Part shown: piece after piece, positions 33,787 to 46,419 of the stretch
Layout: each line of letters begins with the position of its first letter
How positions within the stretch are numbered: the stretch's first letter is position 1
From: Buxus sempervirens
Lineage: Eukaryota; Streptophyta; Magnoliopsida; Buxales; Buxaceae
Assembly (NCBI GenBank): GCA_947561395.2
Contig: OX387192.1
Location: 9,522,221 to 9,586,220 of the forward strand
Direction of reading: 5' to 3'
Length of the DNA: 64,000 bases
Made by a program: the position numbers and the translations under genes
Notes under the pieces: model-generated
The model's input: the letters and a program-made list of their open reading frames with translations, nothing else
The model's database searches: none
Told to the model about the DNA's origin: nothing

Positions 33787-34951
33787 ATCTATACTATTAC
33801 ATAAAGAGAACACAATCTTGGGAAGTGTGCCAAAAAATATGCCTTTTTTGTTGACAATAACCTTTTCATCTCATTTTGTCTTCCATATTTAGGTGGATAA
33901 CTTTGCTTTTTCATTTTTAACTTTCCAAGAGATACCCTTCAACAATTTCTTATCCTTTATGTGTCCTAACATTTTTTTCAACATCATTTTTTACTTTTCA
34001 AAAGATACCCTTCAATAATTTCTTATCCCTTGCATGTCATAACCTTTTTTTCATTTTTTACTTTCCAAAAATACCCTTCAACAATTTTGTATCCCTTACA
34101 CGTCCTAAAATTTTATTTATTCCATACACCTTGCTAGTATATATCTAATTGATGTCTCTCTTGTTTAGTTAGTTGATGATATATATGTAATCCTATATTA
34201 GTTTGTAATTTATTTTTATGTTGTTACTTATTAAAATCATAAAAATAGTTAACGATTTTAGTTAGTTAACTATTTTATTAATGATATAATATACTTTTAT
34301 GTTGTTATATTATACTAACATTAATCCTATTTTATTTTAGTTAGGGTTAAAAACTTGTCTCTATTGTTTTATTTTACTTTTATTTTATTAATTAACTTTT
34401 AAGTATAACTATCTATTTTATTAACATCTAATATAATTATTTGTCTATTTTTGGCTAATCTGTATTCTGTAGTATTAGAACCTATTTATCTTCTTTTTAT
34501 TGATTTTGCATATTTAGAGTCTTAATTTCTTACTAAATTTTGATATAAATTTAATAGGATTTTAATCAACATTTATTAACGATATATATGTTATTTTATC
34601 ATGTTCTGCATAAGTAGATGTCTAATTGACATCTCTCTCTATTAATTTATTAATATACATCTAATTGATGTCTCTCTTTGTAAAATCCTGAATTTTAATA
34701 AAATTAAAATTCTGATTTTATTAATTGTGATTAATTAAGTGTTAAATTTTTGCAGAGATTTATGAAGATAAGGAGGTTTAAGGTTTTAGATTCACTAAGA
34801 AGTCTTAATTTATTGTAAATAAAGACAATTGTGTGTGTATATATAAAACATAATTAAATTTAAGTTATTTGAGTGATTATATAGGTTATTTGGTGGTCTA
34901 GCATAGCTGCGGATCATGAGGGGTTTTAAAAGAGCTTTGGTGGCAACTATA

Positions 34952-35222
34952 TGTTAGGAAACCTATCTCTTTCTATCTTTTTTCCCCAATCTCTTCCCTC
35001 AATCTCTCTTCCCGATTCCACCAATCTCTCTTAGAATCATTCCCCGATTAGTATCTTCTTAAAATAAATCTCTCTATAAAAGCATGTATGGCAAATTACG
35101 GGAAATAATACAATTGTTGTTAAGCAATCTTGGAGGCAGATCCCCTCGAAGTGATCATCTTCTTCTCTGTTTTTTCTCTTATTTTCTGCTTTCACTTTGA
35201 TAAGAATAGTGGGTCCTTATCA
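34952..35222 (+). repeat. 5' LTR of the Reina-like element
   Basis: TGTTAGGAAACC at the start, GGTCCTTATCA at the end, then TTTGGTATCAGAGCC (tRNA-Met primer site). Pairs with 43295-43591. Confidence 0.93.
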
Positions 35223-35648
35223 TTTGGTATCAGAGCCAGCACCATTCTTATGCCCGTCACACACAATCAAAAGAAAGTTCTAGTCGCCTCAGATTTGAAC
35301 GAAAATACAATGGCTTCCGGTAGCAACCCTGACTGCAAGAGGAGGCTCTGCTAGAGTCAAAACTTGACTCAAAATTCTTTGATCAACTAAAACAGTTCAT
35401 CGATGACTCTATCAACCAAGCCCTCAGCACTCGCGAGCAAGACTCCGGATCAGTTGGCAATCGAGAAGTACGATCTTGAGGAGATCTGGAGAATAGATTC
35501 CCACGAATGAAGATGGATTTTCCATGTTAGGATGAAGGAGACCCATCTGGTTGGGTATCACGAGTTGAACGATTCTTTAGGTTTTATCGGACTCCGGAAG
35601 TATCCAAAGTTGAAGTAGCTGCTATCAACTTAGACGGAGAAGCAATTC

Positions 35649-38600
35649 TGTAAAACCCTGAATTTTCTACATGATTTTTATTGGAAAAATAAAATTAATA
35701 AGCTGTGTGTATGTAGGGAAACTCAATGGGCGAGCATGCACCAAATCATGGGTTTTCAAAAACTCGTCAAGCGGCAAAGTATGTATAGTAAGTATAAATA
35801 CTTAAGGTAGTTTGCTTCGTAGGTTTCATTTTCGCACACATTGAGATTGAAGGAGATTACGGCTGGTGTTCTAGGGTTTTGGAGAGAAGCAAACTGGTGG
35901 GTTTCTTTGCGAAGAGAGTTCAGAGGAACCCTAGGTTGTTTTAGAACCCCATTTGATTGATATGAATGCATGCTATATGTCGTTATGTTATTGAAGAACT
36001 GATTTTTACACATATACACATAGCACTTGCTTTTGTCGAAATCGGCTTATATTTCGGATTTATTGCATTCATTATGATAGATCTGGAATAAATAGCCCCA
36101 AACAATTCTGGGATATTTCTTAATGGTTTTCAACATGATTTCAAGCAAGTATTGAAGACCTCTAGGTCTAACCTCTCGGTTCCGGACATTTTTGCTCAAT
36201 TTTGAGGTTTTTGGCATATTCTTTCCAATCGGAGAGAATGGTGAGCCAAGCTTGTGCCCCCTTTATTCCTAGAGGTTCTTCAAAGTGGTTTTGATTCATA
36301 TTGCACGGATTACACACACCCAAGCACTGTTTTGAATCGATTTTACTTAAAAGTGGCAAAACAGGACAGCAGCTGTACCCCAACTTCGGACACTCGTAAC
36401 TTCATCGTCCGGATGAATTTTGGAGTGATTCTAGAGCCATGGGAAAGGTGAGGCTGTCTAGTTTATGCCAGAAAATTTTCATTAATTTTTATTGAGTGGA
36501 TTTTTGACACCTCTCAGTCGAAGTTGATAGGTCAATTCAGGCCAGATTGCGGAACCTGTCACTTCGACTGAGCGCCATGTGTTCGTTTTAAGTCCGATTC
36601 TAGTGATTTTTGTTTCTGTGTTTTCCTTTGGAAGTCTAATTTCAAATCCAGTTGGTTTCATAATCCTGTCACTTCGACTGCTCAACAGCACTTTTCTGGG
36701 TAAATCTGTGATCTTCGGGGCCTGTTCGGGAGGTCACCCAGGGCACATCCGGATGAATTTTTGTATGAGACTAGTTTCATCTGAAAGATGACCATACATA
36801 CTTCATTCACACCAAATTTCATGGATTTATATGGAGCCAAGTTTTCTAAATGAATTTCCAAAGTTGCTCACTTATCACTTTTAACTATCTCCAACAGCAG
36901 ATTTCACAGGAGAATAACTCCTAGGATTTTAACCGGATTTGATTGAAAATTTGCATGAGTCTTCTATTTATCATAATCTTTCAAATGGATTTGGTTTGAT
37001 TCAATCTAAACTAGATTTGAATGATTTCAGGACAAATGGCTCTATCTTTTACCGAATTTTCCGAATTTGACTCAACTTGGTTTTGTGCAATTTTTGCTTT
37101 GATTTCCATCTATTGGTGATATTCCAGAAGTGATATTGACATAAAAGAGGATCTGGAATTCATTTGGATTTCTCATGTGAAGGTATCACACATTTGTTTA
37201 ATCCTTTTTCAAGGTTTTTGATTATTTTAACAAGCTTTCTCATTTTTTCAGCATGAACAACACTTGGCAACCACCTTGTGTGGGTGAATGGAGGTGACTA
37301 ACACCTTCCCCCGTTCATAATCTAATCCCCTTACCCATCTCTGGATTTGATTTTCAAGTAGAGTTATTTTTACTCTAGTATTTGCCTTTTAGCTCTTTTT
37401 GCTTATTTTGAATCATTTGGTGTCCATTTACACCCCAAAAATTGGATAGTGGCGACTCTCCCATATTTTCGTTGATCCCGTGTGCTAATGGAGGGGAATC
37501 ATCTCGGTGATTTTTCCATGTCTCATATCGAGTGTGAGTTATTTGATGGGTTTAGATTCATGATTATAAAGTTGTTTAGAATAAATCCGAATCATGTTTA
37601 AAAGTGTTTTGGTAATGGTAGAAGCATAGATGAGTGGTTACAGAGGTAAAAAAATACGGCAAATCATGGAATCTGAGATTAACAGAGAGTCGCGAGTCAG
37701 AGGTATTGTCTGCCGACTTGGCACCTACCTAGCGCCAAGAGGATTAGTTAGCGCAAGATTTGTTTGTTGTTCTCGCCGAGTTTGCACTCAGCTCACGCCA
37801 ACTACGCGCGAAGTGTTTTTGTGTATCACCGGGTTCGCGCTTATCTCGCGCCAAGTAATTGTAGTTAGCGCGAGACGCTGTTTTAGTATACGCCGAGTCC
37901 ACGCCGACCTCACGCCAAGCGCCAGAGGTCAGCGCACCTACTAAGAATTATCCGAAATGTGTGTTTGACCAAATAAAGCCAGATTTTGATATTTTGGGGT
38001 TCCAATCTCTTAGCCAATGACTTGTTTAGGATTTTAGAAATACTTTTATCTGTTCAAAACAATTAGGAGAACCTTAAATCAAATTTTGGGTAATTCTGTA
38101 AGTGTCCGAAGTGGAAATTGAAGGAATCTGGGTAGGTTATTGGTTGTTCATGACTCTATAAGATAATGAGTTAGTCTTCTTTATGTATTATATTTGTTAT
38201 CTGATCATGAACCTGTTTAATTTGGATTTATTTGATATCAAAGGGCTGAATAGTATTGTAAATGTTTTTGTGTGAGTAAAAGGATTTTACTGCTAATGAG
38301 GTTTGTTGTTTTGGGGCTGGGATACCTACTGAAATTACATGAGTTGCTATTCTGGTTGGAATGACTTGTGATGAGTGTATTGGGATACAAATGATGGTAA
38401 TCAGTGCGGGTTTATTGTTTTGCAAATACTGAGTTTTGTGCGATGGTTTTCTGTTTTGGGTTTAGTTTCCCTTGGATCCATGTTAAGCTTAGTAATGTGA
38501 TGGTATTGTTTGTTGGGGTCATTGCATGGCCTCGTGTGTTGCCACGACCGGTGTAGAGCAGCCAGATACCCTGAGTAGGCCTAGTTGTCAATGCCGATAC

Positions 38601-39292
38601 CCGGAGTAGGTCGGCATTGGATGACGATACCCTGAGTAGGCCGTCATTTCAGAGTGTCCGAAACCCTGAGTAGGCTGGAACTGTGTACATGGAGGTGTGG
38701 AGGGTCTCCTTGGCATGTGAATTAACCAATTTAAGCAATATGCATGACATTGACCTTTCGTTGTTTTATCGGTACTGTGGTTGATATTTGATGTGAACTA
38801 ATATTAGACTTTTGGATTTCCATCTTATATTTATCTCTATTGACGTATTGGTGTTGGTTATTTATCAGTGCATAATTTATAACTGTGGTTAACTATTTCT
38901 GCATGCATATGCTACTCACTGAGATATTCGTATCTCATTCCTTTGCTTTTGTTTTGTTTTTCAGATACTCGTGGTGAGGCACCTACGGGGGTAGATCCAA
39001 CTGACACATATAGGGAGGAAGATTATTACTACAATCTATAGACTAGTAGGCTTATTTTAGATTGGAACTTTGACTCATTTGATTTTGGGAAATGTAATAA
39101 AGTAGTTGATGTGGATTCGTTTGATTTTAATTAAAGATTAGTTTGGACTTCTTAGATAAGAATTTAATGGTGCACTCTGATATGGTATTAATTGTGTGAT
39201 TATCCAGCGATCACATTTATTTTGGATCCTTACCTAACCCTCTATGAGACGTGTTATATCTTTAATAAACAACACGGATCCGGGGCGTTACA
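35649..39292 (+). mobile_element. Long LTR 'B' inserted in the gag region of the Reina-like element
   Basis: Begins TGTAAAACCCTGAATTTTC and ends GGATCCGGGGCGTTACA, flanked by AATTC (35644-35648 and 39293-39297). About 3.6 kb without coding domains, so a solo LTR related to D (55922-59103). It carries the ACCCTGAGTAGG hairpin array (38545-38680), a perfect hairpin TGAGATA-TTCG-TATCTCA (38920-38937) and a 12-bp inverted repeat CTCAGTCGAAGT (36513-36524 / 36561-36572). About 37240-37510 resembles Tat/Ogre LTR ends (GGTGACTAACACCTTCCC and TAGTGGCGACTC), so a further insertion or a mosaic is possible. Confidence 0.85.
38545..38680 (+). repeat. Hairpin array with constant ACCCTGAGTAGG loop (LTR B)
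   Basis: Four successive stem-loops share the loop. Stems: CAGCCAG/CTAGTTG (imperfect), CAATGCCGA/TCGGCATTG (perfect, 38589-38619), ATGACG/CGTCAT (perfect, 38621-38647), TCCG/TGGA (one wobble). Compare LTR D at 58105-58229. Confidence 0.85.
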
Positions 39293-42200
39293 AATTCAGT
39301 GGTATGATTGGTTAGAGGCATGTCATGGAATACCCACATGGGAAGAATTTAAAGAAGGACTTCTTGTTCGATTTGGTCCATCGGCCTATGAGAATGTAGA
39401 TGCAGAATTGGCCAAGATTCAACAGACCTCCACAGTAAGCGAGTATCAAAGTCGTTTTGAACGTCTTTCCAATAGAGCTCGTGACTAGTTTGAGAAGCAA
39501 CTAATTGGGACATTCATTGAAGGCCTACGATCATACATCGGACAAGAAGTTAAAGCATATCAACCTCGAACAATGGTTGCTGCGTTCTCATTTGCTAGAA
39601 TGCAAGAAGAAAGGCTCAGTGAAGAAATTCGCCGTACAACCAAGATGGTGAACAAGTTTGTTCCACATGGCAATATCTCCTCTTCTACTCCAAGTCACAA
39701 AACTACAACCACTAGGTTGACACAAGAAGAACTCAAGGACAGGTCAGCCAAGGGACTTTGTTGGCACTGCGAAGAGAAGTGGCATAGAGGACATCGTTGT
39801 AAGCAAGGGCGATTGCTATTGATTGAACCAGTTTTTGAACAAAAGGATCAATGCTTGGATCTCGCAAGATCAGATTCCGAAGATGAAGAATCTGATGTCC
39901 AAGAAGATACAGTAGAGGTCACTGTACATGCCCTAGCTGGCTACTCCAACCCACAAACCATGAAGGTGAATGGATTCCTCAAACGTCAATCTGTGACTGT
40001 TTTGATCGACACGGGCAGCACCAATAATTTTTTGGATGAAGGAATTCCAAAAAGACTTACAATGCCAATAGAACAATGTGAGCCTTTCAAAGTAAAACTA
40101 GCTAACGGTAGAACTCTGATATGTCAAGGAAAGTGTTCAAATGTCAAAATCCTAGTGCAAGATCAGGAATTGCAAGTTAATCTCTTTTTGCTACCACTTG
40201 AAGATTACGAAGTGGTATTGGGTATGGAATGGCTGAGAACTTTAGGTGATTTACTTTGGAATTTTGTGAAGCTAGTCATGAAGTTCACGTTGAATGGAAG
40301 AAAGGTGACCTTCCGAGGGTGACAAGGAGGGAATGATACCACTATTAGTAGCCATCGTATGGAACGGATTCTGCAAAAGGAAAGGCATGGGTACCTACTC
40401 CAATTGAGGCATGAGACACTAGAAAAGGTCAATGATGAAGACCCACGGCTAAACCAGTTGCTGATGGAATTTTCAGACATCTTTGATCAACCAAAAGGGT
40501 TACCACCAGTGAGGGAACATGATCATCGCATCCCTCTCTTACCAGGGAGTGCACCGACCAATGTTCGCCCATACCGCTACACATATATCCAGAAGACAGA
40601 AATTGAGAAGATAGTAAAGGAGATGCGAGATTCAGGTATTATTCGACCCAGTGTTAGCCCTTATTCTTCTCCTGTCCTATTAGTGTGGAAAAAGGATGGA
40701 TCATGGAGGATGTGTGTTGATTATAGAGCCTTGAATCATGTAACTGTTAAAGACAAGTACCCTATTCCGGTCATTGATGAGTTGATGGATGAGTTAGGGG
40801 AAGCAAAACAGTTCACCAAGCTAGATTTACGCTCCGGGTATCAGCAAATCCGAGTTCATGAGGATGACATTCAGAAGACGGCTTTTCACACTCATGATGG
40901 CCACTATGAGTTTCTTGTAATGCCATTCGGCTTAACCAATGCTCCGTCAACATTTCAGAGTCTAATGAATGACATCTTTTGACCTTACCTACGTAAGTTC
41001 GTCTTGATATTTTTTGATGATATACTCATTTACAGTCCATCCTTTGCAGATCACATATCTCATCTGCGCCTTGTTTTCTCTCTATTACAAGATCATTCTT
41101 TGTTTGTTAAGAAGTCAAAATGTAGCTTTGCGAAGCCAGAGGTTGAGTACCTAGACCATATTGTATCACAAGAAGGGGTGGCAGCCGATCCCTCTAAGAT
41201 TGAAGCTATGGTAACATGGCCAGTACCTCAGGCGATCAAGGCATTGCGAGGATTTTTGGGGTTGACTGGATATTACTGAAAGTTTGTGAAGGACTACGGT
41301 AAAATTTGTGCCCCGTTGACAGCGTTGCTAAAGAAGGATGCATTCCAATGGAGCAAAGAGGCAGAAGAGGCCTTCAGAAATTTGAAACAAGCTATGTCAA
41401 CCACACCAGTCCTTGCTTTACTTGACTTCAACAAAGTATTCATCCTCGAGTGTGATGCATCTGGCATGGGCATTGGAGCAGTTCTTATGCAGAACGGTCA
41501 ACCCCTTGCTTTCACGAGTAAAGCGTTATCTCCATCCCACCAAAGTCTGATTATTTATGAAAAAGAGATGTTAGCCATTATCCATGCGGTGACCAAATTG
41601 AGGCCTTACTTAATTGGTCGACATTTCCAGATCCGTACTGACCATCGAAGCTTGAAGTACTTATTAGAGCAGAGGATTTCATCCATGGAGCAGCAGAAAT
41701 GGGTGAGCAAATTGATGGGCTATGATTATGAAATAGTGTATAAGAAGGGGGCTGAGAATCTAGTAGCAGATGCATTGTCTTGCATTCCTAATAGTCGAAC
41801 ATCTCTGCCATCTCTATTCCTGCATGTACTGCCATCGACTGAATCAAAAGGGAGCAACACGATGATCCTGAGCTCCATAAAATTATCTTGAAATTAGAGC
41901 AGGATCCTTCTTCAGTTCCTCACTATTCTTGGCATTCAGATCATTTGCGCTATAAAGGGAGAATTGTCTTGGCTGCACCTTCCTCCCAAAAGCTAGCTAT
42001 CTTGCATGAATTTCATAGTTCACCAAGTGCTGGTCATTCTGGCTTTCTTCGCACTTACAAATGCATCACTTGAGCATTTTACTGGAAGGGCATGAAGAAA
42101 GAGATCAAGCGCTTTGTTGCTGAATGCGAGACTTGTCAACGCCAAAAAGGAGAAACAGTAGCTAGCCCAGGATTACTACAACCATTGTCCATACTCGAGG

Positions 42201-43294
42201 AAGTATGGACAGATATATCCATGGATTTCGTTGAGGGATTACCATCATCACAAGGCAAAACTACCATTTTCGTGGTTTTGGATCGCCTCACCAAGTATGC
42301 CCATTTTTGTTCAGTGGGACACCCGTATACTGCCTCCATTATTGCTCAAGTCTTCATTGATAATGTTGTGAAGTTACACGGGATTCCTCGGTCCATTGTG
42401 AGTGATCGCGATAAGGTATTCACTTCCAAATTTTGGGAAGAACTCTTTCGGCTACATGGAACACAATTGAAGATGAGCACGGCCTACCATCTTCAAACGG
42501 ATGGGCAAACGGAGGTGGTTAACCGCTGTTTGGAAAATTACTTGCGTTGCTTTGCTGGGGGATAAACCAAAGGAATGGGTTCGATGGCTTCCATGGGCAG
42601 AGTGATGGTATAATACCACCTATCACTCAGCAATCAAGATGACTCCTTTTGAGGCAGTTTATGGCCGATTTCCACCCATTGTCCCTATCTATATTGCAGG
42701 GTCTTCACCTGTTGATGAGCTTGATTGCAATCTTCAAGATAGAACCAAAATCTTGCGACTTCTCAAAGACAAGCTTACTGCTACACAAGCACGTATGAAG
42801 CAACAAGTTGACAAGCATCGGAGTGAACGAGAGTTCGAAGTTGGTGATTGGGTATTCCTTCGCCTCCAACCTTATCGTCAGACTTCCATCCATGTCCAAT
42901 CTTCTAGAAAGCTGTCACCTCGCTTCTATGGACAATATAAGGTGTTGGAGTGTATTGGTCCTGTTGCTTATCGCCTCGACCTACCCCCAGAATCTAAAGT
43001 CCACCCTGTATTGCATGTTTCTTGCCTAAAGAAGAAGTTGGGTGTACAAGCCTTCTATCAGCATCACCTTCCTAATATTTCTTCTACTGGAGAGATACGC
43101 TTTCAGCCTGCAACAATACTTGACCGTCGTTTTGTCAAGCGGAATAACCGTGCTATTATAGAAGTTCTTGTCCAATGGATGCACTTGCCAAGAGAAGATG
43201 CCACCTGGGAACACCATGAGATTTTTACAGAAAAGTTTCCCGATTTCCATAATACTCAAACTGGAGGACAAGGTTAGTATTAAGGGCGGAGGGA

Positions 43295-43591
43295 TGTTTG
43301 GAAACCTCTCTTTATTAGGAAATCTATCTCTTTCTATCTTTTTTCCCCAATCTCTTCCCTCAATCTCTCCTTTGGATTCCACCAATCTCTCTTAGAATCA
43401 TTCCCTGATTAGTATTTTCTTAAAATAAATCTCTATATAAAAGCATGTAGATGCCATATGGCAAATTATGGGAAATAATACAATTGCTGTTGAGCAATCT
43501 TGGAGGCAGATCCCCTCGAAGTGATCATTTTCTTCTCTTTTTTTCTCTTATTTTCTACTTTCACTTTGATAAGAACAGTGGGTCCTTATCA
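43295..43591 (+). repeat. 3' LTR of the Reina-like element
   Basis: TGTTTGGAAACC at the start and GGTCCTTATCA at the end, followed directly by the CTATA target duplication. Confidence 0.93.
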
Positions 43592-44744
43592 CTATAAATT
43601 GTTGCCAAATTTCGGTTACTATAGTTTGGGGAGTTAGATCTGAGATACTTGGAGGAGAGACTCCAGAATGTTCTGAGCCTAGATCTAGGGTTTGAAGAAA
43701 AAGAGGGAGAAGAGAAGATAGGTCTTGAAGAGCATCTCGTTAGATCTGAAGATCAACATCAAGAGAAAGCAGTTCGGCTGTTGATTATTGATCAGAGTTG
43801 GATAATTTCCTGCAAATCAGAGAAAGTGAGTAATGAGTATAAACTTTTAAATTCGTAGGAATTAAGAACTACTAGAGGATTGAAGATAGATTTGGGAAGA
43901 AACTGAGTTCTGAAATTGTGTGCAGAGAATTGGTTGATGTGATCGTGTGAGCAATGGTTAAGTTTGAATCTGAAATTCTGTAGAGGATTAAGCTCAAATT
44001 TCATTTTAGAGGTAAGCAGCACCCTTCAAAACTGATTTATTGCTTTAATCTCGTTCTGATGATGATTGTTCATGTTTTTGGAGAGAAAACCCCTGTTCGT
44101 ATGTATATTTGGAGAATCACTTGGGAACTATTGTAAATTCATTTTAATTAAATCTAAGAGTATGTAATTGTGTTTTTAGATTGCTATGGAAGCTATTCGA
44201 GGTGATTTGAATGATAAATTTCAAGACAAAAGTGTCGATCGTAAATTTACAGAGAACGAAATGTTACGAGCAACTGATCTCCAGGGGTCGCTCAACCCAG
44301 GCGCCTAAGCGCCTAGGTCAAGCGACCAATTGGTTTAATTATATCAAAGGTGCCTAGCACATTGCTTGAGCAATGTCTCAGGCGACCCATTCATCATATT
44401 ATTAAAAAGGACACTCAACCCAGGTGCCCACTGTACAAAATGGATAATTGTTGATTTTTGAGCAAATTTTTATTATGAAATTACCTTTAATAAAATCCAG
44501 GGAGTGTACAAGTAAGGTCGAGTAGTTTAAAAGGTTTTTCCTTTGGAATTAATCTAAAATCCATTTTAATAAGGAATTTGTGCATATTTTACAAGAATAA
44601 GTTTATTTAAGATATTTGGTTACAAATTACAAAATAAAGTGATTTAATGGAAGAACTTGCATTGTCTTAAACCATCATGAGATGTATCAAGGAATTTGGG
44701 ATTTATAATTAACTTGAGATTGAGCTTTGGTTTCTGATTCTAAA

Positions 44745-45059
44745 TTCCTATGTGTACTCAGGGATGCCCCATGTACTCGGGATGAGATGAATATGTTTGA
44801 AACGAGTTGTGCTCGCTAGATATCGTATTTAGTTTTGTGTTTTCGAGTCTAGTTGGCATAACTCGATATGAATCCTTTTAGGAGCTAGATAGTGAGAAGG
44901 ATTGTTCTTTGCTAGTTGTAATTCTTTGTTCGCGCACGTGTTTTCATCTTGTACTCGATGAGGCCTTCTCTGTACTGGTAAGCTGCGACTTCCTTCATTT
45001 TATCGTGTACTCGGACTATGACTGGTTAGTACATGCCAACCCTTCTCTGTACTGGTTGG
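44745..45059 (+). repeat. Hairpins around TGTACTC (LTR A)
   Basis: TTCCT/AGGGA around a loop ending TGTACTC (44745-44764), TCATC-TTGTACTC-GATGA (44944-44961), and CCAACC-CTTCTCTGTACT-GGTTGG (45036-45059). Other TGTACTC copies nearby pair poorly. Confidence 0.6.
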
Positions 45060-46419
45060 GTTCTCCTGCAATAAGACAATGATCATGTACTCAGCTTCGC
45101 ACATAAGCCGGGAGGTGGCATAGTGAACATTGACTTCACTCTAGTTAAAGGCAGTCTTATTTTATGAGTCGTACTATGACTTAATGATTTGAAATGAATA
45201 TTGTGGTTTGGTTTTACATGATTGGATTACTAATTATATTCATATTTGAAACAGAAATTGTTGATGGATTATTCAGATTATTCAGATTAACTATGTTATC
45301 GTTACCGTGATATGTTTTACAACTGAATCATGTTTTAGAGCTGTATAACTGTATTTGAGCATGCATGTGCTACTTGCTGGGATATTCGTATCTCATTATG
45401 TTTTGTTTTGTTTTAAGATCCTAGTGAGGACGATACTCTACGGGTAGATACTGCAGACGATTACCCTGAGTATAAGGAGGAGGACTACTACGTGGAGCAG
45501 TAGTAGTTTTATTGATTTTAGACTTTACTGTTTGGACTTATTTGGATATTGTGAGTAGTATATTGATTCATGACTTGGTTCTTTTGGATTGGTGATTGGG
45601 ATTAGTAGACTCTGATATTAATGGTTTTATATGAGATCATATTATATTCATGTTTTCCTTTATTCTAGTATAGATCCTGTGGATTAACTAACATTCTAGA
45701 CTCGAGTTACGGTTTCATGAAGTAACCCGGATCTGGGGTGTTACACTCTTGTTTAGTAATTTGTTATTATTAATCCTATAATAAGAGTGTGTAATTAATA
45801 TTTAATAGGAATTAATGATTATCTTTATTAACATCTAATATAATTGTTAGCAAACTTAATAGTTCAATACAAATACTTAAGAAAAAGCCTTTGTTAATGG
45901 AGTTATCTATTTTATTAATGTCAAAAATATTATTTGTCTATTTTTTGCCTAATCCGTAGTATTAGACTCTATTTATCTTCTTTTTACATATTCTATCATG
46001 TGCTTAATTTATATTAGACGTCTAATTAAGATTTTATCATGATTTTTGCCTAATCCATAGTATTAGGCCCTATTTATCTTCTTTTTAACTGATTTTATCT
46101 TGCATTTAATTTATATTAGACGACTAATTTTTGCTAAATTTTGATAAATATTTATTAATGATATATATTTTATTTTATCATGTGTTGAATAAGTAGAGGT
46201 CTAACTAAATAAGTGGACGTCTAATTAAGATATATATTATTTTATTAAAATGATATATATGCTATTCATTTATATGTTAACGTGATATATATGTTACTTA
46301 GTTAGAGAAGGGCATTTTAGGTATGTGAAAATAAAAAAACACTTAAGGCAGTTCGTGCTTTTAATAGTAGTATATAGATTAAATTAAATATTTATAGTTT
46401 ACAAATTTTAAATCCAGAT

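Larger units (their letters stand above)
34952..43591 (+). mobile_element. Reina-like Ty3/gypsy chromovirus (broken), with a nested long LTR
   Basis: Short LTRs at 34952-35222 and 43295-43591, flanked by CTATA (34947-34951 and 43592-43596). A TGGTATCAGAGCC initiator-Met primer-binding site follows the 5' LTR, and a purine tract AAGGGCGGAGGGA precedes the 3' LTR. Parts in order: gag with a CCHC knuckle near 39760-39810, protease (DTGS near 40010), reverse transcriptase about 40560-41200 (FFDDIL near 41010), RNase H about 41440-41790, integrase about 41990-42600, and a C-terminal chromodomain about 43110-43250. Short LTRs, Met primer and chromodomain fit the Reina clade. The LTRs differ by roughly 15 substitutions plus a few indels by eye, suggesting an insertion some millions of years old. 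Broken, with around half a dozen breaks besides the nested LTR. Confidence 0.93.
34679..45745 (+). mobile_element. Long LTR 'A' (solo LTR, Ty3/gypsy-type), split by a Reina-like element
   Basis: Begins TGTAAAATCCTGAATTTT and ends GGATCTGGGGTGTTACA, flanked by CTCTT on both sides (34674-34678 and 45746-45750). Without the insertion at 34952-43591 it is about 2.4 kb with no coding domain, as expected of a solo LTR. It shares its start, its end and a late TGGGATATTCGTATCTCA hairpin with LTRs B, C and D. Length and termini would suit a Tekay/Del-type chromovirus, but clade assignment is inference. Confidence 0.8.
33787..46380. mobile_element. AT-rich non-autonomous element, split by long LTR A
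   Basis: The left end TCTATACTATTA...TTGGGAAGTGTGCC matches the starts of the two Helitrons (24267 and 48425). The right end TTAATAGTAGTATATAGATT is roughly its reverse complement, which would fit a TIR element instead. The remaining body (33787-34673 and 45751-46380) has internal degenerate repeats (TATTAACATCTAATATAATT and TAGTATTAG..CTATTTATCTTC several times). Nature unresolved between Helitron and MITE. Confidence 0.4.

Noticed and set aside
33787-34678. Calling the AT-rich repeat a definite Helitron
   Set aside because: The left terminus fits, but no CTAG 3' end with a hairpin was found. The right end rather suggests a TIR element.
37630-37944. 104-residue frame in a GC-rich stretch
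   Set aside because: It lies in LTR B, with GCGC/CTCGCG repeats giving Arg/Val-rich translation and no family resemblance.
38545-38680. Regular repeats with spacers, considered as a CRISPR array
   Set aside because: The genome is eukaryotic, the repeats are short, and the spacers pair with each other as stems. It is a hairpin array inside an LTR.
39192-43277. A row of open frames with Gag, reverse transcriptase, integrase and chromodomain similarity
   Set aside because: They belong to the Reina-like retroelement bounded by LTRs and the CTATA target duplication, so they are not host genes.
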